25,598 nucleotides of DNA from an uncultured bacterium (GTDB lineage Bacteria; CAIJMQ01): positions 1 to 25,598 of the forward strand of contig CAIJMQ010000017.1 of assembly GCA_903821905.1 (NCBI GenBank). The letters run 5' to 3'. Shown here piece after piece: positions 1 to 7,953 of the stretch. A program made the translations under genes and the position numbers. Each line of letters opens with the position of its first letter. Position 1 is the first letter of the stretch. Below the pieces are notes generated by a model that saw nothing but the letters and a program-made list of their open reading frames with translations, searched no databases and was not told the origin of the DNA.

Positions 1-617
1 CCATCATGTCCAAATGTTGGCTGTACAATTCCTTTTTGTAATGTATCGTTTGATTTAGGTTGAAGGTAAAAAGCCCACTTGATTGTTTCATCATTGGGTA
101 AAGAATACCTATCAATTGGATTATCATCATACCTTACACAGTCACGATAATCATCAGATGTTGTCGTATAGCTCCCTTCTTTTAATTTTTTATTCACAAA
201 GTCAATTCTTTTATCATTTTCATAAACTGAAATCCTGACGAATATATCTTCCCCATTAGCATTTTCTTTAGGATTATCTTTTGCTCCTTTGTCTCCGGAA
301 TGGCGATGTTTGTTACTCTTTTTGCTTTCACTCAAAGATCTTAACTCAAAAAGTGTATTTCTCGGAATTAAAGAAATAGTATTGGTTTCCCCTAGAAATG
401 GTTCTGCTTCATTCAAAGCTATTGAAAATCCTTTTGCTATAATTTGTTTCCTATAATCGTTGAATTGACTATCAAAATCAACAATTAGCTCTCCATTATA
501 AACAACATATCTGTATGCTTGCCCATGGCGTTTGGCTTCTACAACTTGATAACCCATCCCTGTCTCAGGTAGAGAAAGGAATTTTTGTGTGTCTTGGAAG
601 TATGCTTTGTATATCAT
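1..617 (-). CDS. hypothetical protein, 5' part (3' end off the window)
   Basis: An open frame of 205 codons starts at ATG 617-615 and reaches the left edge without a stop. I do not recognise the family. The product begins MIYKAYFQDTQKF and has no signal peptide or membrane segment. It has two visible parts: an N-terminal part of about 95 residues, and a later part from about residue 125 with the segment YSLPNDETIKWAFYLQP. They are joined by a hydrophilic Lys/Ser/His/Asn-rich linker at about residues 96-122. A TTGTCT/TATAAT promoter lies just upstream on the same strand, which supports expression and the chosen start. It is divergent from the glycosylase gene at 730 and probably not part of the stress island. 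The long frame, sensible codon use and promoter make it a real gene; its function is unknown. Confidence 0.7.
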   Translation of the reverse strand, partial: MIYKAYFQDTQKFLSLPETGMGYQVVEAKRHGQAYRYVVYNGELIVDFDSQFNDYRKQIIAKGFSIALNEAEPFLGETNTISLIPRNTLFELRSLSESKKSNKHRHSGDKGAKDNPKENANGEDIFVRISVYENDKRIDFVNKKLKEGSYTTTSDDYRDCVRYDDNPIDRYSLPNDETIKWAFYLQPKSNDTLQKGIVQPTFGHD

Positions 618-653
618 ATTCAATATCTGTCCATTAATACTAAACTTTTAAAT

Positions 654-682
654 ATTATATATAACCCCCAATAATAAGACAA
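654..682 (-). promoter_or_regulatory. sigma-70-type promoter of the leftward hypothetical gene
   Basis: On the minus strand, a -35 TTGTCT (682-677, 4 of 6 consensus) is followed by exactly 17 bases and a perfect -10 TATAAT (659-654). The expected transcription start is near 647, giving a leader of about 30 bases to the ATG at 617. Consensus match and spacing are seen directly; activity is inferred. Confidence 0.6.
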
Positions 683-715
683 TTGAATTGGGCATATTAA
701 AAGCAAGTCCTGTTG

Positions 716-721
716 TATAAT
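716..721 (+). promoter_or_regulatory. possible -10 box for the glycosylase gene (near-leaderless)
   Basis: A perfect TATAAT ends 8 bases before the ATG at 730. No -35 match sits at normal spacing. If used, transcription would start at about 728-730, so the mRNA would be leaderless or nearly so. This fits the absence of any Shine-Dalgarno sequence before this ATG. AT-rich DNA gives such boxes by chance, so confidence is low. Confidence 0.3.
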
Positions 722-729
722 AACAATAT

Positions 730-1374
730 ATGAATTCTATACAACAGATAAAGAGTATCTATAAGGAAATCCGCCCTAAAATAGAATCTCGTTTGGCTGA
801 ATTTAAACAGCTTTTTCAAGAAGGAACCGAAAAAGATATATTTGCCGAACTTGTATTTTGTATATTAACTCCTCAATCCAAAGCCCAATCCTGCTGGTGG
901 TGTGTGGGAAATCTTAATGAGAAAAACTTACTGCTTAAAGGAACTCCCAAAGAAATAGCCAAGGAAATAAATAAAGCACGGTTCAAAAATAACAAAGCAA
1001 AGTATATAGTAGAGGCAAGAAAGAAAGTCTTCTCGGGCGATAAATTAAATATCAAATCTCCAATTACTCAATTTAGAAATGTACAGGAAGCAAGAGAATG
1101 GTTTGTTGAAAACATTAAAGGGATAGGTTACAAAGAAGCAAGCCATTTTTTGAGGAATATTGGCTTTGGCAAAAATATTGCTATTCTTGATAGGCATATA
1201 CTAAGAAATTTAAAAGAACTTGGAGTTATACGCGAGATTCCCATATCTTTATCTAAGAGAAAATATTTAGAGATTGAGATGCAAATGAAAGAATTTGCAA
1301 GAAATGTTAATATTCCTCTAAGTCATCTTGATTTGGTATTTTGGTATAAGGAGACAGGGGAAATATTTAAATAG
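730..1374 (+). CDS. ogg: 8-oxoguanine DNA glycosylase/AP lyase, archaeal Ogg2 type
   Basis: This enzyme excises 8-oxoguanine from DNA and cleaves the abasic site by beta-elimination. The 214-aa length is right for the short Ogg2 branch of the HhH-GPD superfamily, which lacks the N-terminal domain of eukaryotic OGG1. The helix-hairpin-helix loop is at residues 128-143 (IKGIGYKEASHF), with the expected Schiff-base Lys at K135. The catalytic Asp is D154 in ILDRHI. The protein ends FWYKETGEIFK; in the Methanocaldococcus Ogg structure the C-terminal Lys helps recognise the damaged base, and a terminal Lys (K214) is present here. No Shine-Dalgarno precedes the ATG. The gene leads a plus-strand run of redox and metal genes, which suits repair of oxidised DNA. 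MutY/Nth assignment is unlikely because no FeS-cluster cysteines are present. Confidence 0.9.
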   Translation: MNSIQQIKSIYKEIRPKIESRLAEFKQLFQEGTEKDIFAELVFCILTPQSKAQSCWWCVGNLNEKNLLLKGTPKEIAKEINKARFKNNKAKYIVEARKKVFSGDKLNIKSPITQFRNVQEAREWFVENIKGIGYKEASHFLRNIGFGKNIAILDRHILRNLKELGVIREIPISLSKRKYLEIEMQMKEFARNVNIPLSHLDLVFWYKETGEIFK

Positions 1375-1386
1375 AGATAATCATAC

Positions 1387-2256
1387 ATGTTGAGTGAAGA
1401 AATAAAAAATAAAATACTAATTGCACAAAGGAATGAAGTAACGGAACATTTTATTTATAAGAAACTTTCGGAATCAATGAAAGACCCCCAGAACGAAGAA
1501 ATCTTAAAACACATCTCGGAAGATGAGTTAAAACATTACAATATTTGGAAGGGTTATACCCAAGAGGAAATAAAGCCCAGCAAACTAAGCATATGGAAGT
1601 ATTCTTTGATTTCAAGGATATTCGGTATAACGTTTGGAACAAAGTTGATGGAAAAAGGGGAAGAAAGAGCTCAAATATCATATGACGAACTTTCCAAGTT
1701 TGTGCCTGATGCCAAAGATATTGAAAAAGATGAGTATGAACATGAAACAAAGCTCATAGGCCTTATAAATGAGGAGAAATTGAAATATGCCGGTTCAGTG
1801 GTTTTAGGTTTGAATGATGCGCTTGTGGAACTTACTGGAGCACTTGCAGGATTTACTCTTGCTCTCAAAAATGCACACCAGATTGCAGCAATAGGTTTGA
1901 TTACCGGGATTGCAGCTTCTCTTTCAATGGCTGCTTCGGAATATCTTTCAACTAAGACGGAAGCAAATACAAAGAATCCGATTAAAGCATCAGTTTACAC
2001 TGGCATAACTTATATATTTACCGTTCTTTTCCTTATATTGCCCTATTTACTTTTCTCAAACTATTATTTGTCCCTGATTATTACTCTCTTTAATGCGATT
2101 TTAGTAATAGCCATATTTACTTTCTATGTTTCTATTGCTCAGGATATTCCATTCAGAAATAGATTTGCTGAAATGGCAATTGTCAGCTTAGGAGTAGCAG
2201 CATTATCATTTGGTATAGGATTCCTAGTAAGAATATTTTTCAGGGTTAATGTTTAG
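1387..2256 (+). CDS. ferritin-like domain fused to VIT1/CCC1-family iron/manganese transporter
   Basis: This 289-aa protein joins a cytoplasmic diiron domain to a membrane transporter. Residues 5-130 form a ferritin/rubrerythrin-like four-helix bundle with putative iron ligands E17/E20, E47 and H50 (EDELKH), E89/E92 and E117/H119 (DEYEHE). Residues 138-287 hold about five membrane helices with the VIT1 signature LNDALVELTGALAG in the first and AASEYLSTK after the second. The layout matches membrane-bound ferritins (MbfA-like) that oxidise or collect Fe(II) and move it across the inner membrane, so iron export during oxidative stress is the likely role. It starts 12 bases after the glycosylase stop, so the two are probably co-transcribed; no strong ribosome site is visible. 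Whether it moves Fe, Mn or both cannot be told from sequence. Confidence 0.88.
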   Translation: MLSEEIKNKILIAQRNEVTEHFIYKKLSESMKDPQNEEILKHISEDELKHYNIWKGYTQEEIKPSKLSIWKYSLISRIFGITFGTKLMEKGEERAQISYDELSKFVPDAKDIEKDEYEHETKLIGLINEEKLKYAGSVVLGLNDALVELTGALAGFTLALKNAHQIAAIGLITGIAASLSMAASEYLSTKTEANTKNPIKASVYTGITYIFTVLFLILPYLLFSNYYLSLIITLFNAILVIAIFTFYVSIAQDIPFRNRFAEMAIVSLGVAALSFGIGFLVRIFFRVNV

Positions 2257-2339
2257 AAAGAAAATTTAAATGTTTTCCAAAAGGAGAAACTTTAAGTATA
2301 GAAGCCAAAGCACTGGATTTTAGAGTCGTATCACAAGAT

Positions 2340-4646
2340 ATGAATATTAATCCTGACTTATTAACGAAACGCTGGCAAGCGTCTTGGGTTTCACATCCTA
2401 CGGCGTCGCTAAAAGATTATGGCGTGTTTCATTTCCGCAGGAACTTTGATCTTGATTCAAAACCTGGGAAATTTGTCGTTCACATTTCAGCAGATAACCG
2501 CTATCACCTTTTTGTCAATGGACAAAGTATTTGTCTTGGACCTGCACGTGGTGACCTAATGCACTGGCGATTTGAAACCGTTGATATCGCCCCTTACCTT
2601 GTAAAAGGCAAAAATGTAATTGCTGCTGTTGTCTGGAATTTTGGCGAATTCATAGCTTGGGCACAAATGACCCTTCGGACAGCTTTTGTATTTCAGGCGG
2701 ATGACCCTAAGAATAATTTTATTAACTCTGATGACAAATGGAAGGTCATCCAAAATAACGCATATTCTCCTGTTGCACCGAGTTTGAACGTTTTTAATGT
2801 TGTAGGGCCGGGGGACAAGGTTGCTGGAGAAAAATATTCCTGGGACTGGCAGCAAACCAATTTCGATGACAGTAACTGGCTTAAAGTCCGAGTCCTATTT
2901 AAAGCTGTTCCGCCGGGCGTCTCCACTGATAATAGCTGGTGCCTGGTGCCCCGGTCGATTCCGTTTATGGAAGATAAATTACAGAGGATTACTAAAATTA
3001 GACGGTCGGTTGGCCTTGAAATCAACGATTTTTTCTTTGATGGTCAAAAAAAATTAACCATTCCCGCAAATTCAAATGCGATAGTTCTTTTTGACCAGAC
3101 ATTTCTAACTACCGCCTATCCTGAGCTTTTAGTCACAGGCGGAAAGAATTCTCAAATTAAATTGATTTACAGCGAAGCACTTTTCGATTCCAAATCGCAA
3201 AAAGGCAACAGGGACGAGATAGAAGGCCGGCATATCGAGGGCTCCAATGATATTTTCTTGCCCGACGGCGGTGACAATCGCTTGTTTGCCACATTGTGGT
3301 TTCGCACCTGGCGTTATCTGCAAATGGAAATCCAGACAAAAGAAGAACCTCTGACGATTAATGATTTTTATTGCAGATTTACAGCATATCCATTTGAGGA
3401 AAAAGCGAGTTTTAGCATCAGAGATGCTTCCTTAAAAAATATCTGGGATGTTGGCTGGCGAACTGCCAGACTATGTGCAAATGAAACATATTTCGATTGT
3501 CCTTATTATGAGCAGCTCCAGTATGTCGGCGATACGCGTATCCAGGCACTCATATCGCTTTATGTTTCCGGAGATGACCGTCTGATGCGAAGTGCCATTA
3601 CTGCTTTCGATGATTCCCGCATCACCGATGGTCTGACTCAGAGTAGATATCCTTGCTCATCTATGCAAATAATTCCGCCTTATTCACTGTTCTGGATTGC
3701 CATGATTTACGATTATTGGATGCATTGCGACGACTCTCAATTTGTAAAGTCATATTTAGAGGGTATTGACTCTGTTCTAAGTTGGCATGAAAAATATATT
3801 GGTATAAATGAAATGCTTGGCCCGACTCCTTGGTGGAATTTCGTTGACTGGGCCTGGAAATGGGACACAAACAAGGGTATAGGCGGTGTCCCCGCGAACG
3901 ACACCCAGGGCCGTTCTTCCATCCTCACGCTTCAATATGTTTACGCCCTCGATTATGCCGCACAACTGAATGACGCTTTCGGCAGAAAGTATTTCGCGGA
4001 CCATTACAGAAAGCTTGCCGATTCTCTCAAAAAAGCCACGTATAAACTTTGCTGGGATGACAAACGCGGTCTTCTTGCTGATACTTCCGATAAAAAAAAT
4101 TTCAGTCAACATGCCAATATACTTGCTGTGCTGGTTGATTTGATTCCCCCAAAAGAGCAGAAAAAACTTATGGATAAAGTCATTTCCCAAAAAGACCTTA
4201 CCCAGTGTACGTTTTATTTTCGCTTTTATCTTGTAAGGGCTATGAAAAAAGTCGGCTTTGTCGACCGATATATAGAAATGCTCCAGCCCTGGCGCGATAT
4301 GCTCAAAATTGGTCTTACAACATTCGCGGAAAATCCCGAACCCAGCCGTTCTGACTGTCATGCATGGAGCGCAAGCCCAAATTATGATTTACTTGCAACT
4401 GTCTGTGGTATCGAGCCAGCTGAGCCGGGCTTCAAGTCAGTCAGAATTGAACCTCACCTCGGTCCTTTAAAGTGGGTTGAGGGCAAAGTACCGCATCCCT
4501 TAGGAGAAATAAAAATCAGATTTGAGCGCAGTGGAAAGACAGGCATCAAAGGCAGTATAATTTTGCCTCAGGGTCTGACAGGAAAATTTTTCTGGGATGG
4601 AAAATCAATCAATTTAAAATCAGGTTCACAAAGAGTTGCTATATGA
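2340..4646 (+). CDS. alpha-L-rhamnosidase, GH78-like, cytoplasmic
   Basis: This 768-aa glycoside hydrolase should release terminal alpha-L-rhamnose. N-terminal beta-sandwich domains (about 1-350; RRNFDL near 33, YHLFVNG at 55-61) precede an (alpha/alpha)6 barrel from about 360, and a short C-terminal beta domain starts near 695. Barrel residues typical of the family are DCPYYEQLQYVGD at 386-398 (acidic D386, E391, D398) and TTFAEN with E664 as candidate base, followed by DCHAW with H674. There is no signal peptide, so it would act inside the cell on imported oligosaccharide, or be exported another way. GC content is clearly higher than in its neighbours and it interrupts a stress island, suggesting acquisition. 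No Shine-Dalgarno precedes ATG 2340. The frame is open back to 2250, and AAAGGAG at 2280-2286 lies 53 bases upstream, so the true start is uncertain. No sugar transporter is nearby. Confidence 0.85.
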   Translation: MNINPDLLTKRWQASWVSHPTASLKDYGVFHFRRNFDLDSKPGKFVVHISADNRYHLFVNGQSICLGPARGDLMHWRFETVDIAPYLVKGKNVIAAVVWNFGEFIAWAQMTLRTAFVFQADDPKNNFINSDDKWKVIQNNAYSPVAPSLNVFNVVGPGDKVAGEKYSWDWQQTNFDDSNWLKVRVLFKAVPPGVSTDNSWCLVPRSIPFMEDKLQRITKIRRSVGLEINDFFFDGQKKLTIPANSNAIVLFDQTFLTTAYPELLVTGGKNSQIKLIYSEALFDSKSQKGNRDEIEGRHIEGSNDIFLPDGGDNRLFATLWFRTWRYLQMEIQTKEEPLTINDFYCRFTAYPFEEKASFSIRDASLKNIWDVGWRTARLCANETYFDCPYYEQLQYVGDTRIQALISLYVSGDDRLMRSAITAFDDSRITDGLTQSRYPCSSMQIIPPYSLFWIAMIYDYWMHCDDSQFVKSYLEGIDSVLSWHEKYIGINEMLGPTPWWNFVDWAWKWDTNKGIGGVPANDTQGRSSILTLQYVYALDYAAQLNDAFGRKYFADHYRKLADSLKKATYKLCWDDKRGLLADTSDKKNFSQHANILAVLVDLIPPKEQKKLMDKVISQKDLTQCTFYFRFYLVRAMKKVGFVDRYIEMLQPWRDMLKIGLTTFAENPEPSRSDCHAWSASPNYDLLATVCGIEPAEPGFKSVRIEPHLGPLKWVEGKVPHPLGEIKIRFERSGKTGIKGSIILPQGLTGKFFWDGKSINLKSGSQRVAI

Positions 4647-4664
4647 AACTTATGGAGGTGTCCT

Positions 4665-4790
4665 ATGGCAGTAGAAAAAGTCGGAGAAAAATATCAATGT
4701 GGTATTTGTGGTAACGTTGTAGTTGTTGTAAAAGTAGGTGGTGGTGAACTTGTATGTTGCAGTCAGCCGATGGAAAAGATAGAAAATTAG
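4665..4790 (+). CDS. dsr: desulforedoxin (stand-alone rubredoxin-like Fe(Cys)4 protein)
   Basis: This 41-aa protein begins MAVEKVGEKYQCGIC. Four cysteines are arranged C-x2-C (C12, C15) and adjacent CC (C31, C32), the exact desulforedoxin pattern. The family is a small Fe(SCys)4 electron carrier that also forms domain I of two-iron desulfoferrodoxin. The GGGELVCC stretch before the CC pair matches known desulforedoxins closely. A strong GGAGGTG site at 4654-4660 sits 4 bases before the ATG. The gene ends 13 bases before the lactate dehydrogenase ATG. A complete one-iron superoxide reductase is encoded at 10295, so this carrier may supply its electrons; that partnership is inferred. The symbol dsr follows older usage and should not be confused with dissimilatory sulfite reductase. 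Confidence 0.9.
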   Translation: MAVEKVGEKYQCGICGNVVVVVKVGGGELVCCSQPMEKIEN

Positions 4791-4797
4791 AAGGGAT
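4791..4797 (+). promoter_or_regulatory. ribosome binding site that decides the ldh start
   Basis: AAGGGAT ends 6 bases before ATG 4804 but directly abuts the in-frame TTG at 4798. The spacing favours ATG 4804 as the start of the lactate dehydrogenase. Confidence 0.6.
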
Positions 4798-4803
4798 TTG
4801 ATT

Positions 4804-5760
4804 ATGGAAAAATTGAACCCTAAAATATCTATCATTGGATGCGGTAATGTAGGGCTGCGTTATGCTTATGCTTTAATTATTAGCGGGCTGGCGCGTCAAA
4901 TTGTTCTTGTTGACATTGATAAAAAGAGAGTTGAGGGAGAAGTGCTGGACCTTTCCCATACTGCTCCGTATGTATCTCCTGTTGAAATAATTGCAGGGGA
5001 TTATTCTGATATAAAAGATTCCGATTTAGTGGTTGTAACTGCAGGAAAGAAGCAAAAAGTTGAGCAATCGCGTTTGGATTTGGTAAAAGACAATGTAGAT
5101 ATTTTTAAGAAAATAATACCGGACATCGTAAAGTTTAGTCCCCATGCTATTATTCTTGTTGTTTCAAATCCCGTAGATATTCTTTCCTATGCCGCATATA
5201 AATTTTCATCGAAACCATCAAAGGAAGTAATCGGTTCCGGAACAGTTTTAGATACGGCAAGATTCAGGTTTTTACTTGCCAAGCATTGCAATATAGATTC
5301 TCATAATGTTCATGCTTATATACTCGGAGAACACGGAGACAGTGAGTTTCCCGTATGGAGTAGGGCGATGATAGGGGGAATTCTCTTCAAGGAATATTGT
5401 CCTATGTGTAGTCGGCATGAATCTTGTTCAAGTGATAAGATGCTTAATAATATCTTTCTTGAAGTAAAAAATTCCGCATATGAAATAATAGAGAAAAAGG
5501 GCGAGACGTCACATGGAATAGGATTAGCTTTAGTGAGAATAACCCGCGCAATACTTCATGATGAGAATGCCATTTTACCAGTTTCGTCTTTAGTTGATAA
5601 TTATTTAGGAATAAACGATATTTATTTGAGTTTACCTGCTATTATTAACAAAAATGGAGTGAAGCAAGTTTTGGATATTAAACTTAATCAAAAAGAAGAA
5701 CAGGCGTTCAAAAATTCTGCTTCAGCTGTTAAAAAAATAATTCAAGCTATAAGGTTATAA
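4804..5760 (+). CDS. ldh: L-lactate dehydrogenase
   Basis: This enzyme interconverts pyruvate and L-lactate with NAD(H) in the cytoplasm. The 318-aa protein has the Rossmann motif IGCGNVG at 11-17 and D38 for NAD preference. The active-site set is Q84 (AGKKQ), R90 (QSRLDL), D150, R153 (DTARFR) and proton-relay H177 (GEHGD). Q84 is the residue that marks lactate rather than malate dehydrogenase, where Arg is found. A TTG six bases upstream is in frame, but ribosome-site spacing favours this ATG. Residues 199-208 carry C-x2-C-x2-H-x2-C, a short Cys-rich segment; I recall cysteines at the same place in Thermotoga-type enzymes, so this may be ordinary. The gene lies between desulforedoxin and a metal ATPase, suggesting NADH disposal when conditions turn oxidising; that link is inferred. 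Confidence 0.9.
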   Translation: MEKLNPKISIIGCGNVGLRYAYALIISGLARQIVLVDIDKKRVEGEVLDLSHTAPYVSPVEIIAGDYSDIKDSDLVVVTAGKKQKVEQSRLDLVKDNVDIFKKIIPDIVKFSPHAIILVVSNPVDILSYAAYKFSSKPSKEVIGSGTVLDTARFRFLLAKHCNIDSHNVHAYILGEHGDSEFPVWSRAMIGGILFKEYCPMCSRHESCSSDKMLNNIFLEVKNSAYEIIEKKGETSHGIGLALVRITRAILHDENAILPVSSLVDNYLGINDIYLSLPAIINKNGVKQVLDIKLNQKEEQAFKNSASAVKKIIQAIRL

Positions 5761-5770
5761 AAGACTAATC

Positions 5771-7951
5771 ATGTTCATAGACCCTGTGTGTGGTATGAAG
5801 GTTGATGAAAAAACCGCCGTAAAATTAGAAAAAGACGGCAAAGTTTATTATTTCTGTAGTGAACATTGTAAGAATAAATTCTTATCAAAGGATAATCTGG
5901 AAATGTCTGGTGCTAAACATGAAGGGCATCAGGCTCATCATGGACACGGGGAACAGATAGTTGGCGGAGGATGCTGCGGACATAACCATTCAGGACATCA
6001 TGAACACATGGTTGCTGATTTTAGGAAACGGTTCTGGATTTCTTTAGTTATTACTGTACCAGTACTTATCCTTTCCCCGATGATTCAGCAATTTCTTGGG
6101 CTGGGGACAACAATTAGATTTATCGGAGATTTATATTTACTCTTCGTGTTTTCTTCCATAATATTTTTCTATGGCGGGCGACCCTTCTTAAAAGGATTAG
6201 TAGACGAATTTAAAGACAGGCAACCCGGCATGATGACCCTTATAGCCATAGCAATTACAATCGCATATGTATACAGCGCAGCAGTTGTATTTGGCTTAAG
6301 CGGAAATATATTTTTCTGGGAACTAGTAACTTTGATAGATATTATGCTTCTGGGGCACTGGATAGAAATGAAATCTGTTATGGGAGCTTCCAAGGCACTT
6401 GAAGAATTAGCCAGACTTATGCCTTCAGAAGCTCATAAAGTAATGCCTGACGGAACTATAAAAGATGTGCCGTTGGATGAACTAAATATAAATGACAAAA
6501 TTATCATAAAACCAGGAGAGAAAATTCCCGCGGACGGAGATATCGTTGAAGGAGAAAGTTCTATAAATGAAGCTATGCTTACAGGTGAGTCTAGGCCTGT
6601 ACCCAAGAAAATGGGAGGCAAAGTCATAGGTGGCTCTATAAACGGTGAAGGTTCGCTGACGGTAGTAGTTAAGAAAACCGGTAAAGATTCATTCTTGTCG
6701 CAAATTATAAATCTGGTTCAGGAAGCGCAACAGAGCAAGTCCAGAACGCAAGATTTAGCTAATCGTGCTGCATTATGGCTGACAATTATTGCAATAAGCT
6801 GTGGTGTAGTCACTCTTTTTGTATGGCTTGTCTTAATGCATAAAGATTTTGCATTTGCAATTGAAAGAACCGTGACCGTTATGGTAATTACCTGTCCACA
6901 TGCTTTGGGATTAGCTGTGCCGCTCGTAGTAGCCGTTTCAACGACACTTGCTGCAAGCAACGGTTTACTTATACGTAACAGAGCTGCTTTTGAAAGGGCA
7001 AGAAACATACAGGCAATAATATTCGATAAAACGGGAACGCTTACAGAAGGGAAATTCGGCGTAACCGATAAAATTGTTTTTACAAGTGATATTAAAGAAG
7101 ATGAGCTTTTAAAATACGCTGCATCAGTAGAAGCGCGTTCCCAGCACCCCATAGCAAAAGGAATTGCAACTTCCGTAAAAGATGTTATTCCTGTGGAAGG
7201 ATTTAAAGCTATAACGGGTAAGGGTGCCGAAGGAAAAGTAAATGGAAAAAACATTAAAGTAGTAAGTCCGGGTTATTTACGAGAAAAGAATATACCAATG
7301 AATGATGAGCGGATAAAAAAGCTTTCTTCCCAGGGTAAAACCGTTGTTTTTGTAATGATTAACGGAAAGCTTAAAGGTGCAATTGCACTTGCCGATATCA
7401 TCAGGCCTGAATCTAAAAAAGCAATTTCGATGCTTAAGAAAATGGGTGTTAAATGCATGATGCTTACAGGTGATAATAAACAGGTTGCTCAATGGGTATC
7501 GGAAGAAATAGGGTTAGATGAATATTTTGCAGAAGTTTTGCCTCAGGAAAAAGCATCGAAGGTAAAAGAGATTCAACAGAGAGGGTTAATTGTAGCAATG
7601 ACAGGGGATGGAGTGAATGATGCCCCGGCGTTAGCTCAGGCGGATGTAGGTATCGCTATCGGTGCAGGTACCGATGTTGCTGTTGAAACTGCGGACATTA
7701 TCCTTGTGAAAAGCAATCCGCTTGACGTTGTGGCAATTATTGGTCTTGCACGGGTTACATATAAAAAAATGATTCAGAATCTGGCGTGGGCTACTGGATA
7801 CAATGCTTTTGCTATTCCTCTTGCAGCCGGTGTTTTGTATAAATCAAACATACTTCTAAGCCCGGCTATGGGTGCAGTACTTATGTCTTTGAGTACAGTG
7901 ATAGTGGCAATCAATGCGAGATTAATTTCTTATAAAAAGGAGGAGGATTAA
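5771..7951 (+). CDS. copB: CopB-type heavy-metal P1B-ATPase with N-terminal YHS domain
   Basis: This 726-aa inner-membrane ATPase probably exports copper or a related soft metal. The N-terminus is a YHS/TRASH-type domain (DPVCGM at 4-9; C7, C29, C33) followed by a His/Cys-rich stretch at about 50-79. The pump core shows TGES at 271-274 (actuator), CPH at 375-377 in the transport helix, phosphorylation site DKTGT at 419-423, HP at 459-460 and hinge TGDGVND at 611-617. YN is at 677-678 and MSLSTVIVA at 705-713. CPH with these last helix motifs defines the CopB (P1B-3) group rather than CopA (CPC); reported substrates are Cu(II) and Cu(I). It starts 10 bases after ldh, and its stop lies 2 bases before the wrbA ATG, so it is firmly in an operon. 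The ribosome site before it is weak. Confidence 0.9.
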   Translation: MFIDPVCGMKVDEKTAVKLEKDGKVYYFCSEHCKNKFLSKDNLEMSGAKHEGHQAHHGHGEQIVGGGCCGHNHSGHHEHMVADFRKRFWISLVITVPVLILSPMIQQFLGLGTTIRFIGDLYLLFVFSSIIFFYGGRPFLKGLVDEFKDRQPGMMTLIAIAITIAYVYSAAVVFGLSGNIFFWELVTLIDIMLLGHWIEMKSVMGASKALEELARLMPSEAHKVMPDGTIKDVPLDELNINDKIIIKPGEKIPADGDIVEGESSINEAMLTGESRPVPKKMGGKVIGGSINGEGSLTVVVKKTGKDSFLSQIINLVQEAQQSKSRTQDLANRAALWLTIIAISCGVVTLFVWLVLMHKDFAFAIERTVTVMVITCPHALGLAVPLVVAVSTTLAASNGLLIRNRAAFERARNIQAIIFDKTGTLTEGKFGVTDKIVFTSDIKEDELLKYAASVEARSQHPIAKGIATSVKDVIPVEGFKAITGKGAEGKVNGKNIKVVSPGYLREKNIPMNDERIKKLSSQGKTVVFVMINGKLKGAIALADIIRPESKKAISMLKKMGVKCMMLTGDNKQVAQWVSEEIGLDEYFAEVLPQEKASKVKEIQQRGLIVAMTGDGVNDAPALAQADVGIAIGAGTDVAVETADIILVKSNPLDVVAIIGLARVTYKKMIQNLAWATGYNAFAIPLAAGVLYKSNILLSPAMGAVLMSLSTVIVAINARLISYKKEED

Positions 7952-7953
7952 AC

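Noticed and set aside
618-729. Possible tRNA or small RNA in the divergent gap
   Set aside because: No cloverleaf arms, T-loop motif or stable stem seen; the gap is explained by promoters. No tRNA or rRNA was recognised anywhere in the window.
2250-2339. In-frame extension upstream of the rhamnosidase ATG, with AAAGGAG at 2280-2286
   Set aside because: No ATG, GTG or TTG in frame at a useful distance from the AAAGGAG; only CTG 2313 or ATA 2298 could serve. Kept as an uncertainty about the start, not as a feature.
3777-4361. 194-codon open frame antisense to the rhamnosidase
   Set aside because: It lies wholly inside a well-matched family gene on the other strand, has no ribosome site and its translation shows no domain; open antisense frames are expected in GC-richer coding DNA.
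6718-7254. 178-codon frame antisense to the CopB ATPase
   Set aside because: Fully covered by conserved ATPase motifs in the sense frame; low-complexity Ser/Thr/Ala composition typical of a shadow frame.
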